From Streptomyces sp. ISL-43 (GTDB lineage: Bacteria; Actinomycetota; Actinomycetes; Streptomycetales; Streptomycetaceae): a DNA stretch of 64,000 bases. The stretch spans positions 1 through 64,000 of the forward strand of contig NZ_JAGGOT010000062.1 of the NCBI RefSeq assembly GCF_018614195.1, read 5' to 3'. Shown one piece after another: positions 1 through 7,762 of the stretch. The notes under the pieces were generated by a model. It saw only the letters and a list, made by a program, of their open reading frames with translations. It searched no databases and was not told the DNA's origin. The stretch's first letter is position 1. Every line of letters begins with the position of its first letter. A program made the translations under genes and the position numbers.

Positions 1-19
1 GGCGGGGTCGGGGGCGGGG

Positions 20-2104
20 TCAGGCGGTGGGCGCCGGTGCGCCCTGCGCCTGGATGGCGGTGATGGCCACGGTGATGACGATGTCCTGGACCAGGGCGCC
101 GCGGGAGAGGTCGTTGACGGGCTTGCGCAGCCCCTGCAGGACCGGGCCGACCGCCACGGCGCCGGCCGAGCGCTGCACGGCCTTGTACGTGTTGTTGCCG
201 GTGTTGAGGTCCGGGAAGATCAGCACCGTCGCGCGGCCGGCCACCTCGGACTCGGGCAGCTTGGTCGCGGCGACCGCGGGCTCCACGGCGGCGTCGTACT
301 GGATCGGGCCCTCGATCAGCAGGTCGGGGCGCTGCTCGCGGACGATCTCGGTGGCCTTGCGGACCTTGTCCACGTCCGCGCCCGAGCCGGAGGTGCCGGT
401 CGAGTACGAGAGCATCGCGATCCGCGGCTCCAGCCCGAAGGCCGCGGCGGTGGTCGCCGACTGGATGGCGATGTCGGCGAGCTGCTCGGCGTTCGGGTCC
501 GGGTTGACGGCGCAGTCGCCGTAGGCGAGGACCTTGTCGGCCAGGCACATGAAGAAGACCGAGGAGACGATGGACGCGTCGGGCCTGGTCTTGATGATCT
601 CGAAGGCCGGGCGGATGGTGGCGGCGGTGGAGTGCACCGAGCCGGAGACCATGCCGTCGGCGAGTCCCTCCTGGACCATCAGGGTGCCGAAGTAGTTGAC
701 GTCGGTGACCACGTCGTGGGCCAGCTCGACCGTCATGCCCTTGTGGGCGCGGGCCTTGGCGTAGTACTCGGCGAATCGTTCCCGCAGCGGGGAGGTCGCC
801 GGGTCGATGAGCTGGGCGGCCGAGATGTCGACCCCCAGGTCGGCGGCCTTCTTCAGGATCGCCGGCTCCTCGCCCAGCAGTGTCAGGTCGCAGACCCCGC
901 GGCGCAGCACCACGTCCGCGGCACGCAGCACGCGCTCCTCGGCGCCCTCCGGGAGCACCACGCGCCGGCGCTCGGAGCGGGCCTGCTCCAGCAGCTCGTG
1001 CTCGAACATCATCGGGGTGACGCGCTCGGATCGGGCCACCGAGAGCACCTCGCGCAGCTCGGCGGTGTCCACGTGGCGTTCGAACAGGCCGAGCGCGGTC
1101 TCCAGCTTGCGCGGGGTCGCGGAGTTCAGCCGGCTCTGCAGCGCGAAGAGTTCGGCGGCCGTCGGGAAGCTGTTGCCGGCCACCGAGACGACCGGCGTCC
1201 CGGGCGCCAGCTTCGAGGCCAGCGTCAGGATGTCCTTGCCGGGGCGCTCGTTCAGCGTCAGCAGCACACCGGCGATCGGCGGGGTGCCGGAGGTGTGCGC
1301 GGCGAGCGCGCCGATGACCAGGTCGGAGCGGTCCCCGGGGGTGACGACCAGACAGCCCGGCGTCAGGGCGTTGAGGAAGTTCGGCAGCATGGCCCCGCCG
1401 AAGACGAAGTCCAGGGCGTCGCGGGCGAGTCCGGCCTCGTCGCCGAGGAGCACCTCGCCGCCGAGCGCCTGGGTGATCTGGGCGACGGTCGGGGCGGACA
1501 GGTGCTTGTCGTCCGGAAGTACGTAGCAGGGCACGGGGAGCCGGGCGGCCAGGCGCTCGGCTATCGACTCGCGGTCCTCGGGGGCCACCCGGTTGACGAC
1601 CATCGCGCCCACGTGGCAGCCCAGGCTCTCGTAAGCCCGGTACGCGTTGCGGGTCTCGGCGCGCACGGCTTCGGCGGGGTGCTTGGTGCCGCCCACGACG
1701 GGGATGACCAGGGCGCCCAGCTCGTTGGCGAGGCGGGCGTTGAGCGCCAGCTCGTCGGGGAGGTTGGTGTCGGCGTAGTCGGTGCCGAGGACCAGCATGA
1801 CCTCGTAGTCGCGGGCCACCCGGTGGTAGCGGCCGACCAGCTGGGACACCAGCTCGTCCGTGCCCTTCTCGGCCAGGATGGCGGAGCCCTCGTGGTACTC
1901 CATGCCGTAGGCCGTCGAGGCGTCCTGCTCGATCCGGTAGCGGCCCTTCAGGAGGTCGAAGAGCCGGTCGGGTCCGTCGTGCAGCAAGGGGCGGTACACG
2001 CCCACCCGGCCCGTCTGGCGGGTCAGGAGCTCCATGATCCCCAGCTCGACGACCTGGCGGCCGTCCCCCCGCTCGATACCGGTCACGTACACGCTGCGCG
2101 TCAC
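20..2104 (-). CDS. pta: Phosphate acetyltransferase (long, DRTGG-type)
   Basis: This enzyme interconverts acetyl-CoA plus phosphate and acetyl phosphate plus CoA in the cytoplasm, the first step of the Pta-AckA pathway. The 694-residue protein has the long architecture: an N-terminal P-loop-like/BioD-like region opening VYVTGIERGDGRQ, a middle DRTGG-like region, and a C-terminal catalytic PTA domain of about 320 residues with VLPEGAEERVLRAADV and SYSTGTSGSGADVDKVRKA. I chose GTG at 2104 because GGAG lies just upstream; the in-frame ATG at 2122 has no ribosome-binding site. The acetate kinase gene normally follows pta and would lie beyond the left edge of the window. It is divergent from pfkA. 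Confidence 0.95.
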   Translation of the reverse strand: MTRSVYVTGIERGDGRQVVELGIMELLTRQTGRVGVYRPLLHDGPDRLFDLLKGRYRIEQDASTAYGMEYHEGSAILAEKGTDELVSQLVGRYHRVARDYEVMLVLGTDYADTNLPDELALNARLANELGALVIPVVGGTKHPAEAVRAETRNAYRAYESLGCHVGAMVVNRVAPEDRESIAERLAARLPVPCYVLPDDKHLSAPTVAQITQALGGEVLLGDEAGLARDALDFVFGGAMLPNFLNALTPGCLVVTPGDRSDLVIGALAAHTSGTPPIAGVLLTLNERPGKDILTLASKLAPGTPVVSVAGNSFPTAAELFALQSRLNSATPRKLETALGLFERHVDTAELREVLSVARSERVTPMMFEHELLEQARSERRRVVLPEGAEERVLRAADVVLRRGVCDLTLLGEEPAILKKAADLGVDISAAQLIDPATSPLRERFAEYYAKARAHKGMTVELAHDVVTDVNYFGTLMVQEGLADGMVSGSVHSTAATIRPAFEIIKTRPDASIVSSVFFMCLADKVLAYGDCAVNPDPNAEQLADIAIQSATTAAAFGLEPRIAMLSYSTGTSGSGADVDKVRKATEIVREQRPDLLIEGPIQYDAAVEPAVAATKLPESEVAGRATVLIFPDLNTGNNTYKAVQRSAGAVAVGPVLQGLRKPVNDLSRGALVQDIVITVAITAIQAQGAPAPTA

Positions 2105-2438
2105 GCGTGCTCTCCGTCCCATCGTGTGAAATCTCGGGATCGCCCCACCGGGATCCTGGCCTGGGCGGGGCGGCTATTCGCGTCGGTTGTCCCAGTTAAT
2201 GTGGGGTTGACCTCTTGACAATACCCTTGCGGATCGTTAGGTCGCCCGCCGGGAAAAGGGCCCGTCCGAGGGGGTCGAAAGGCCTGCCGGGCACCGTGCG
2301 GGGGGCATCGCACAGAGCGCGCGCCACCCCGGGCCCGTGGAACAATCGGACAGGCTTCATCAATACGCCCTTCATATGTACGGCTGTCCGCCCGCACGCG
2401 TACGGCCAGGTACGACCAGGAGCAGGAGACACAGCACG
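2105..2438. promoter_or_regulatory. Divergent pta/pfkA promoter region
   Basis: These 334 bases separate two divergent metabolic genes and hold no convincing ORF. A perfect TTGACA lies at 2215-2220 on the plus strand, with TAGGTC 17 bp further on. This is a candidate vegetative promoter for pfkA with a long leader of about 190 bases. The stretch 2340-2400 is AT-richer than its surroundings. No dyad that I would call an operator was found. Confidence 0.35.
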
Positions 2439-3464
2439 ATGCGTATCGGAGTTCTCACCGCAGGCGGCGACTGTCCGGGCCTGAACGCTGTCATCCGGTC
2501 GGTCGTACACCGTGCCCTGGTCGGGCACGGGGACGAGGTCATCGGCTTCGAGGACGGCTTCAAGGGCCTGCTCGACGGCAATTACCGCCCCCTCGACATC
2601 AACGCCGTCAGTGGCATTCTCGCCCGAGGCGGCACGATTCTCGGTTCAGCCCGGATGGAGCGCGCGCGTCTGCACGAAGCCGCCGAGAACGCCGCCGAAC
2701 TGGCGAAGCGCTACGGCATCGACGCGCTCATCCCGATCGGCGGCGAGGGAACCCTGACCGCCGCCCGGATGCTGTCGGACGCCGGCATGCCCGTCGTCGG
2801 CGTGCCGAAGACGATCGACAACGACATCTCCTCCACCGACCGCACCTTCGGCTTCGACACCGCCGTCATGGTCGCCACCGAGGCCATCGACCGCCTCAAG
2901 ACCACCGCCGAGTCGCACCAGCGCGTCATGGTCGTCGAGGTGATGGGCCGGCACGCCGGCTGGATCGCCCTGGAGTCCGGCATGGCCGGCGGCGCCCACG
3001 GGATCTGCCTGCCGGAGCGCCCCTTCGAGGTGGACGCCCTGGTGAAGATGGTGGAGGAACGATTCGCCCGCGGTAAGAAGTTCGCCGTCATCTGCGTCGC
3101 CGAAGGCGCCCACCCGGGCGAGGGCTCCATGCCCTACGAGAAGGGCGCGATCGACCAGTACGGCCACGAGCGCTTCGCCGGCATCGGCAACCGCCTCGCC
3201 GTCGAGCTCGAACGGCGCATGGGCAAGGAAGCCCGCCCGGTCATCCTCGGCCACGTCCAGCGCGGCGGCACCCCCACGGCCTACGACCGCGTCCTCGCGA
3301 CCCGCTTCGGCTGGCACGCGGTCGAGGCCGTCCACCGCGGTGACTACGGCAACATGACCGCCCTGCGCGGCACCGACATCGTCATGGCCCCCCTGGCCGC
3401 CGCGGTCACCGAGCTGAAGACCGTCCCCGAGGAGCGCATGTACGAGGCCGAGTCGGTCTTCTGA
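2439..3464 (+). CDS. pfkA: 6-phosphofructokinase
   Basis: This enzyme phosphorylates fructose 6-phosphate to fructose 1,6-bisphosphate, the committing step of glycolysis, in the cytoplasm. The 341-residue protein starts MRIGVLTAGGDCPGLN (nucleotide loop) and carries PKTIDNDI with catalytic Asp127, the MGRHAGWIA substrate motif, and GHVQRGGTPTAYDR. The phosphoryl-donor positions are mixed. Residue 104 is Gly (GGEGT), typical of ATP enzymes, whereas residue 124 is Lys, typical of PPi enzymes. This combination is known for actinomycete ATP-dependent enzymes of the mixed-substrate clade, so ATP is the likely donor. ATG at 2439 has AGGAG at 2424-2428. It is divergent from pta and followed by a strong terminator. 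Confidence 0.95.
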   Translation: MRIGVLTAGGDCPGLNAVIRSVVHRALVGHGDEVIGFEDGFKGLLDGNYRPLDINAVSGILARGGTILGSARMERARLHEAAENAAELAKRYGIDALIPIGGEGTLTAARMLSDAGMPVVGVPKTIDNDISSTDRTFGFDTAVMVATEAIDRLKTTAESHQRVMVVEVMGRHAGWIALESGMAGGAHGICLPERPFEVDALVKMVEERFARGKKFAVICVAEGAHPGEGSMPYEKGAIDQYGHERFAGIGNRLAVELERRMGKEARPVILGHVQRGGTPTAYDRVLATRFGWHAVEAVHRGDYGNMTALRGTDIVMAPLAAAVTELKTVPEERMYEAESVF

Positions 3465-3500
3465 CCGTCCCGGCCGGTACCTTCCTCCCGACTTCCGAGG

Positions 3501-3552
3501 GCCGAACGGCCCGTCGCCACCGCCCCGCGGCGGTGGCGACGGGCCGTTCGGC
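3501..3552. terminator. 24-bp perfect stem-loop after pfkA
   Basis: A perfect 24-bp inverted repeat (arms 3501-3524 and 3529-3552) with a 4-base loop lies 36 bases after the pfkA stop. There is no U-tract, which is usual for Streptomyces terminators. It probably ends pfkA transcription. Confidence 0.8.
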
Positions 3553-3743
3553 CGGTTCCGGACCGCCGCCGTCCCCGTCGGGGCGCCGCTGATCCACATC
3601 CAGCCCCCGCCATGCCGGGAGCTATGATCCGAAGACTCCACCGTTGGGGGAATGAGTGGCCGAGCCGCGTATGGCCGGATCGGGCCGTGAAGTCCAGGCC
3701 CCCTGATCCGGTTCCGTGCGCTCGATGGAAGGTGCCCGTTCCC

Positions 3744-5792
3744 GTGGCGACCCGCCCTGCCCTTTTGCCCAGTAGGAGTGCCGAACGCCCCGAGGCGCGG
3801 CAGACCGACGGCCCGGCTCCTGCCAGGGGCGAGCGGCGGTGGTCCGTCCTCGGCGGGGCCGTGGCCGCGTCCTGGGCGCTGCCGCTGCTCCTCGACGCAC
3901 TCGGCCTGGACGTGGTGCTGATCCCCGTCCTGGTCCTGGCGATCGCCTCCCTGATCCGGGTGGGCGGCGGCCTCCTCGACCGCCTGGTCGTCGCGGCCTT
4001 CGTCCTCTGCGGCGCGGTCATGACCTTCGGGCTGCTCTTCTCCGTCTGGCCGTGGGGGCTGGCCCCCGTCCCCGGGACCGGCTTCCTGCTGACCGTCGTG
4101 TCCGTCTGCGGCTGGCTGTCCGGCCGGCGCCCCCGCATCCCCCTGCGGCTGCGCGGCTCCGACGCGCTCGTCGTCGGTACGGCGGCGGTGGTCTGGCACT
4201 ACATGCACAACCCGCTGGCCGGTAAGTCGATCACCGAGCGGCTGGCCTTCTTCGTCACGTCCGAGGACCGGATGGGGCACTTCTCGTACTTCGACGGCAT
4301 CCACCACGTGGGCGGTTACGCGTTCCTCCACCAGGAGGCCGCCAAGACGTTCATGATGACCCCGTCCGAGGCCGTCTACCCGCAGGGCACCCACTTCCTG
4401 CTGGCGTGGATCGACGTCCTCGTGAAGTCCTCCACCGACGGCGGCCCCGCCGCCGAGATGATGAACCGCTACCTCCTGTACGTCATCGGCGCCTACGCGC
4501 TGCTCTGCGCCGCGCTCGTCTGGGCCGCCCGCTGGGTCGGCGGCCCGCGCCTGCGCGGCTGGCGCGCGGCGGCGGTCTGCGCCAGTGTGATGGCGGTGAT
4601 GCTGTCCGGCTCGATGGCGCAGCTGGTCGAGAAGGGCTTCGACTCCGAGACCGTCGGACTGCTGTTCCTCGCCGTCGGGCTGGCGCTGCTCGTGCGGCCC
4701 GCGATGGGCCGGGTCGAGTTCGCGCTCGTCGGGGTGGCCGCGCTGGTGACCGTGACCTTCGTCTACAACCTCTACGGGGCCCTCCTAGGCCTCGCCCTGG
4801 CCGCGGTCCTCATCGTCCACCGGCGGCGCTTCGCCCCCAGGAGGCGCCTGCTCATCGGCGCGCTGGCGGGCGGCACGCTGATCGCGGGACTGCCCAGCGT
4901 CTTCTCCGTCCTGACCAAGCTGGACGTCTCCAAGACCTCGAACCTGGCCGGCCCCATGGTCGTGCCCGACCGCCCCGTGTTCATCGGATGCGCGCTGCTG
5001 GCCCTGCTGGCGGCCTCCCTGCCGGCGAACCGCCGGACGGGTACCGGACAGATGGTGCTGGCCCTCGTCCTGGGCGGGATCACGGTGATCGGCCTCTTCG
5101 GCGCCTGGCAGAAGCACACCATCGGCTACTACTCGTACTACTTCGAGAAGCTGGCCGCCGCCGGTCTGGTGATCACCCTGATCGCGGTGGGCATGGTCGG
5201 GCTGATGCTGCCGCCCGAGCGGCTGGGCGGCTCGTCGCGCCGCCGCCGCCGGGCGGAGCGCCTGGTGCACTCCGGCCTCGCGACGGCCGCCGCGCTCGCC
5301 ATGTTCGCCAGCGTGCAGTTCGGCGTTCCCACGGGGTGGACCGACCCCGAGGCCAGGTTCAACCCGCCCTCGGCCTGGTACGGCAGCTCGATGCTCAAGT
5401 GGGCCAGGGGCGAGAGCCGCAGCGACATGGGCCCGCCGGCCCGAGCGCTCACCCGGCGGGACCTCCCGGGGGTGTCCTCACCGGTGATCGCCCTGTACTC
5501 CAACGACGCGTACCTGAACCTGAAGTCCACCTTCCTCGCCCAGCTCCTGAACCACCGGGCGGGCGACATGGTGGAGCTCTACGAGATCTTCTACGTCAAG
5601 ATGGGCGGCCCGGTGACCGCGGACGTGGAGAAGCAGTACGGGACCTCGCTGGGCCACCTGAAGAAGGCGATCGCGGAGCTGCCCTCCGCACCGACCGTCC
5701 TGGTGGGCGACCGGGCGATGGCCGACCGGCTGTCGAAGGACCTCGCGGCAGCGGGCGTCCGGGCGACCGTGGTCCACGCGCCGCTGAAGTAG
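3744..5792 (+). CDS. Large polytopic membrane protein, function unknown
   Basis: I do not recognise a named family. The 682-residue protein has a polar N-terminus of about 30 residues, then repeated hydrophobic segments that look like 12 or more transmembrane helices up to about residue 530. A roughly 150-residue C-terminal soluble part follows (from about FGVPTGWTDPEARFNP), probably extracytoplasmic. A long loop after the first helices, with FSYFDGIHHVGGYAFLHQEA, is rich in aromatic and His residues. The overall shape resembles GT-C glycosyltransferases or other polyprenol-sugar-using membrane enzymes, but I see no diagnostic motif, so this is only a suggestion. GTG at 3744 is preferred because GGAAGG lies at 3727-3732; an upstream in-frame ATG at 3612 has no such site. 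Confidence 0.7.
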   Translation: MATRPALLPSRSAERPEARQTDGPAPARGERRWSVLGGAVAASWALPLLLDALGLDVVLIPVLVLAIASLIRVGGGLLDRLVVAAFVLCGAVMTFGLLFSVWPWGLAPVPGTGFLLTVVSVCGWLSGRRPRIPLRLRGSDALVVGTAAVVWHYMHNPLAGKSITERLAFFVTSEDRMGHFSYFDGIHHVGGYAFLHQEAAKTFMMTPSEAVYPQGTHFLLAWIDVLVKSSTDGGPAAEMMNRYLLYVIGAYALLCAALVWAARWVGGPRLRGWRAAAVCASVMAVMLSGSMAQLVEKGFDSETVGLLFLAVGLALLVRPAMGRVEFALVGVAALVTVTFVYNLYGALLGLALAAVLIVHRRRFAPRRRLLIGALAGGTLIAGLPSVFSVLTKLDVSKTSNLAGPMVVPDRPVFIGCALLALLAASLPANRRTGTGQMVLALVLGGITVIGLFGAWQKHTIGYYSYYFEKLAAAGLVITLIAVGMVGLMLPPERLGGSSRRRRRAERLVHSGLATAAALAMFASVQFGVPTGWTDPEARFNPPSAWYGSSMLKWARGESRSDMGPPARALTRRDLPGVSSPVIALYSNDAYLNLKSTFLAQLLNHRAGDMVELYEIFYVKMGGPVTADVEKQYGTSLGHLKKAIAELPSAPTVLVGDRAMADRLSKDLAAAGVRATVVHAPLK

Positions 5793-5855
5793 CCGCCGCC
5801 CACCGGGCGCCGACCGGCCCCCGCGGCGGGACTCCCGCCCCGACCTCCCACGCCG

Positions 5856-5899
5856 AACGGCCCCGACCGCGTCCCGCCGAGGACGTGGTCGGGGCCGTT
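5856..5899. terminator. Bidirectional terminator hairpin
   Basis: A 19-bp stem with one G-U pair (arms 5856-5874 and 5881-5899) and a 6-base loop lies between two convergent genes. It can serve both the membrane protein gene and the HTH regulator gene. Confidence 0.8.
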
Positions 5900-5929
5900 G
5901 CCGTAGGGAGCGCTGCGGCGGAATGTGTC

Positions 5930-6622
5930 CTACGCCGCACCGCCCGCGAGGGCCCAGAAGCGGTCCACGATGTCCGCGAGGTACTCGCGCCCCGAGTCGC
6001 CGCTGCCGGCCTCGCCCTGCGCGGCGCCCCAGCCGAGGGTCGCCACCATCCTCGACTGGTACTCCCCGTGCAGCTGCTCCAGCACCCGCTCCAGGTGCGG
6101 CTTGGGCACCGGCAGCAGTTTGGCCAGCGGCTTCACGTACGCCTGCCAGCGCGTGGTCGCCGCGCTGCGCAGCAGCTCGGCCAGCTCCTCGTGCTTGCCG
6201 GTCGCGGTCACGAACTGGGCCAGGGTCAGCCCCAGCGCCGTGGCCAGGGCGGCGGACTGCCGCTCGTTGCCCTTCCAGCGGCCGGTGTCCTCCATCTTCT
6301 GGTAGGAGCCCGCCTCCACTCCGACCCGCCGGGCCAGCTCCTCGGCGGCCAGCCCCCTGGCGATCCGGTGCTCGCGCAAGGTGACCGGCTCGGCCAGGAG
6401 CTCGCCGGGGGAGCACCAGAGCACGCCCGCGAGGGCCGTGAGTTCGACGGAGGTCGGCGATATCTCGCCACGCTCCCACGCCATCACGGTCTCGGGAGTG
6501 ACGATCAGTCCGTACTGGGCACGCAGGCCATAGACGACATGACCGGGAGCCATGCCCAGGGCCGCGCGCAGACGACGCGCGGCGGGGGCATTGAAAGGTG
6601 GGCTGGAGTGCACAGGGCACAC
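5930..6622 (-). CDS. Helix-turn-helix (XRE-like) regulator
   Basis: A cytoplasmic DNA-binding protein of about 230 residues with two helix-turn-helix-like segments. The first is near residues 10-65 (HVVYGLRAQYGLIVTPETV, then MAWERGEISPTSVELTALA). The second is a classic XRE type, LREHRIARGLAAEELARRVGVE followed by YQKMEDTGRWKGNERQSAALA. The C-terminal half is helical with no known motif. No strong ribosome-binding site marks the start. GTG at 6622 and GTG at 6613 are both possible, and a leaderless transcript is plausible. The protein ends against a shared terminator. Targets are not evident from the neighbourhood. Confidence 0.75.
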   Translation of the reverse strand: MCPVHSSPPFNAPAARRLRAALGMAPGHVVYGLRAQYGLIVTPETVMAWERGEISPTSVELTALAGVLWCSPGELLAEPVTLREHRIARGLAAEELARRVGVEAGSYQKMEDTGRWKGNERQSAALATALGLTLAQFVTATGKHEELAELLRSAATTRWQAYVKPLAKLLPVPKPHLERVLEQLHGEYQSRMVATLGWGAAQGEAGSGDSGREYLADIVDRFWALAGGAA

Positions 6623-6867
6623 CGTAGGAGTGGCCGAGGTGTGGCGACTACAGACCAAACAAACAAGCCCATACCTCGTAGGAACGTCCTATGAAGTAAA
6701 GGGCTTTGGTCCGTTTTCTCTGCGACTGACCGGTAATCGGATCGGGCCGTGATCCATTTCCAAGCGTACGTTTCCGGCCGCCCCGAGCGGTAGCCCTGCG
6801 CGTGATCCGCCTCACACGATCGGGAAGGTCTCGAACCGGCCACCCCGCCAGAGCGTGCTCCCGGACG

Positions 6868-6900
6868 GAGGCCCTCGCATACGGGGGTGGCGAGGGCCTC
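6868..6900. terminator. Unassigned stem-loop upstream of MerR gene
   Basis: A perfect 11-bp inverted repeat (6868-6878 and 6890-6900) with an 11-base loop. Both flanking genes point away from it, so it has no obvious gene to terminate. The rest of 6623-6948 holds no ORF I believe in. A nearly pure pyrimidine tract runs from about 6900 to 6950. Confidence 0.5.
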
Positions 6901-6948
6901 CGCCCTCCCCCTCTCCCGCCCTCTCCCACCTCCCTCCCGCGCCTCTCC

Positions 6949-6979
6949 TTGCCTTGACGCCTACGGCAAGGATTACGGT
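6949..6979 (+). promoter_or_regulatory. MerR-type promoter/operator
   Basis: A TTGCCT -35 (6949-6954) and TACGGT -10 (6974-6979) are separated by 19 bp, the over-long spacing typical of MerR-activated promoters. A dyad CCTTG/CAAGG (6952-6956 and 6967-6971) lies in the spacer where the regulator dimer would bind. The ATG of the merR-like gene follows 6 bases after the -10, so the mRNA is probably leaderless. Confidence 0.65.
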
Positions 6980-6985
6980 CGGGGC

Positions 6986-7363
6986 ATGCGAATCGGCGAA
7001 CTGGCCGAGCGGGCGGGCACCAGCACGCGAACGCTCCGGTACTACGAGGAGCGGGGCCTGCTGCCCGCCCGGCGCGACGGCAACGGCCACCGCACCTACG
7101 ACGAGGACGACCTGCGGATGCTCCGCCAGATCCGCACGCTCCAGGACTTCGGCTTCGACCTGGAGGAGACCCGCCCGTTCGTGGAGTGCCTGCGCGCCGG
7201 TCACCCGGCCGGCGACTCCTGCCCGGCGTCGCTGGCCGTCTACCGGCGCAAGCTCGCCGAACTGGACGGCCTGATCGGCCGGCTCACGGGCGTACGGGAC
7301 CAGGTGGCGGGCCAGCTCGCCGAAGCCGAAGCGGCACAGCCCAGATGCGAGATGACCGGCTGA
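6986..7363 (+). CDS. MerR-family transcriptional regulator
   Basis: A 125-residue regulator with the MerR winged-helix N-terminus (MRIGELAERAGTSTRTLRYY, then YEERGLLPARR) and a dimerisation coiled coil at about residues 75-115. Two cysteines (SCPASL at about residue 75 and RCEM near the C-terminus) could sense metal or redox state, but the spacing does not match CueR or SoxR closely, so the inducer is unknown. ATG at 6986 has no ribosome-binding site and sits directly behind the promoter, which fits leaderless translation. The thioredoxin gene follows after 24 bp, presumably in the same operon. This suggests redox-linked control. Confidence 0.85.
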   Translation: MRIGELAERAGTSTRTLRYYEERGLLPARRDGNGHRTYDEDDLRMLRQIRTLQDFGFDLEETRPFVECLRAGHPAGDSCPASLAVYRRKLAELDGLIGRLTGVRDQVAGQLAEAEAAQPRCEMTG

Positions 7364-7387
7364 CCGGCCGGGACGAGAGGGGAAGCA

Positions 7388-7762
7388 ATGATGAAGGCAC
7401 GCGGTGTGGCCGAAGTGACCGACGCGGACTTCGAGACGGAGGTGCTCGGCGAACGCGGCCGGCCCGTCCTGGTGGAGTTCACCGCCGACTGGTGCGGCCC
7501 GTGCCGCCAGCTCGCCCCCGTCCTGTCCGCCGTCGCCGCCGAGGAGGCCGACCGGCTCAAGGTCGTCCAGATCGACGCGGACAGCAACCCCGCCACCCTC
7601 GTGCGGTACGGGGTGCTGTCCATGCCGACCCTGCTCGTCTTCCGTGACGGCGAGCCCGTGCTGCAGATGGTCGGGGCCCGCGCCAAGCGCAAGCTCCTCC
7701 AGGAACTGGAAGACGTCATGGCGGCGGCCGGGGCCGCCGCCACGGCTACGACACGGGCCTGA
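7388..7762 (+). CDS. trxA: Thioredoxin
   Basis: A cytoplasmic thiol-disulfide oxidoreductase of 124 residues with the canonical active site ADWCGPCRQLAP at about residues 33-44, the cis-Pro loop SMPTLLVF, and Gly-rich C-terminal strands. It has an Ala-rich tail of about 15 residues beyond the usual thioredoxin end. The start has GAGGGG about 7 bases upstream; a second ATG immediately follows the first. It is probably co-transcribed with the MerR gene. The last 17 bp overlap the end of the convergent glgB gene. Confidence 0.93.
   Translation: MMKARGVAEVTDADFETEVLGERGRPVLVEFTADWCGPCRQLAPVLSAVAAEEADRLKVVQIDADSNPATLVRYGVLSMPTLLVFRDGEPVLQMVGARAKRKLLQELEDVMAAAGAAATATTRA

Noticed and set aside
632..2218. 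A 528-codon open frame on the plus strand opposite pta, and similar long frames opposite glgB, treS, glgE, glgP and glgX
   Set aside because: They have the His/Gln/Arg/Val-rich composition of antisense frames in high-GC DNA, lack ribosome-binding sites and known domains, and lie over genes with clear families.
3670..3690. A 15-base sequence near 3675 repeated near 6736 (CGGATCGGGCCGTGA)
   Set aside because: Only two copies, no dyad symmetry and different contexts; probably chance similarity in high-GC DNA.
6820..6850. A GGTTCGA-like T-loop on the minus strand, possible tRNA
   Set aside because: The flanking bases do not form T-stem or acceptor pairing and no anticodon arm can be drawn.
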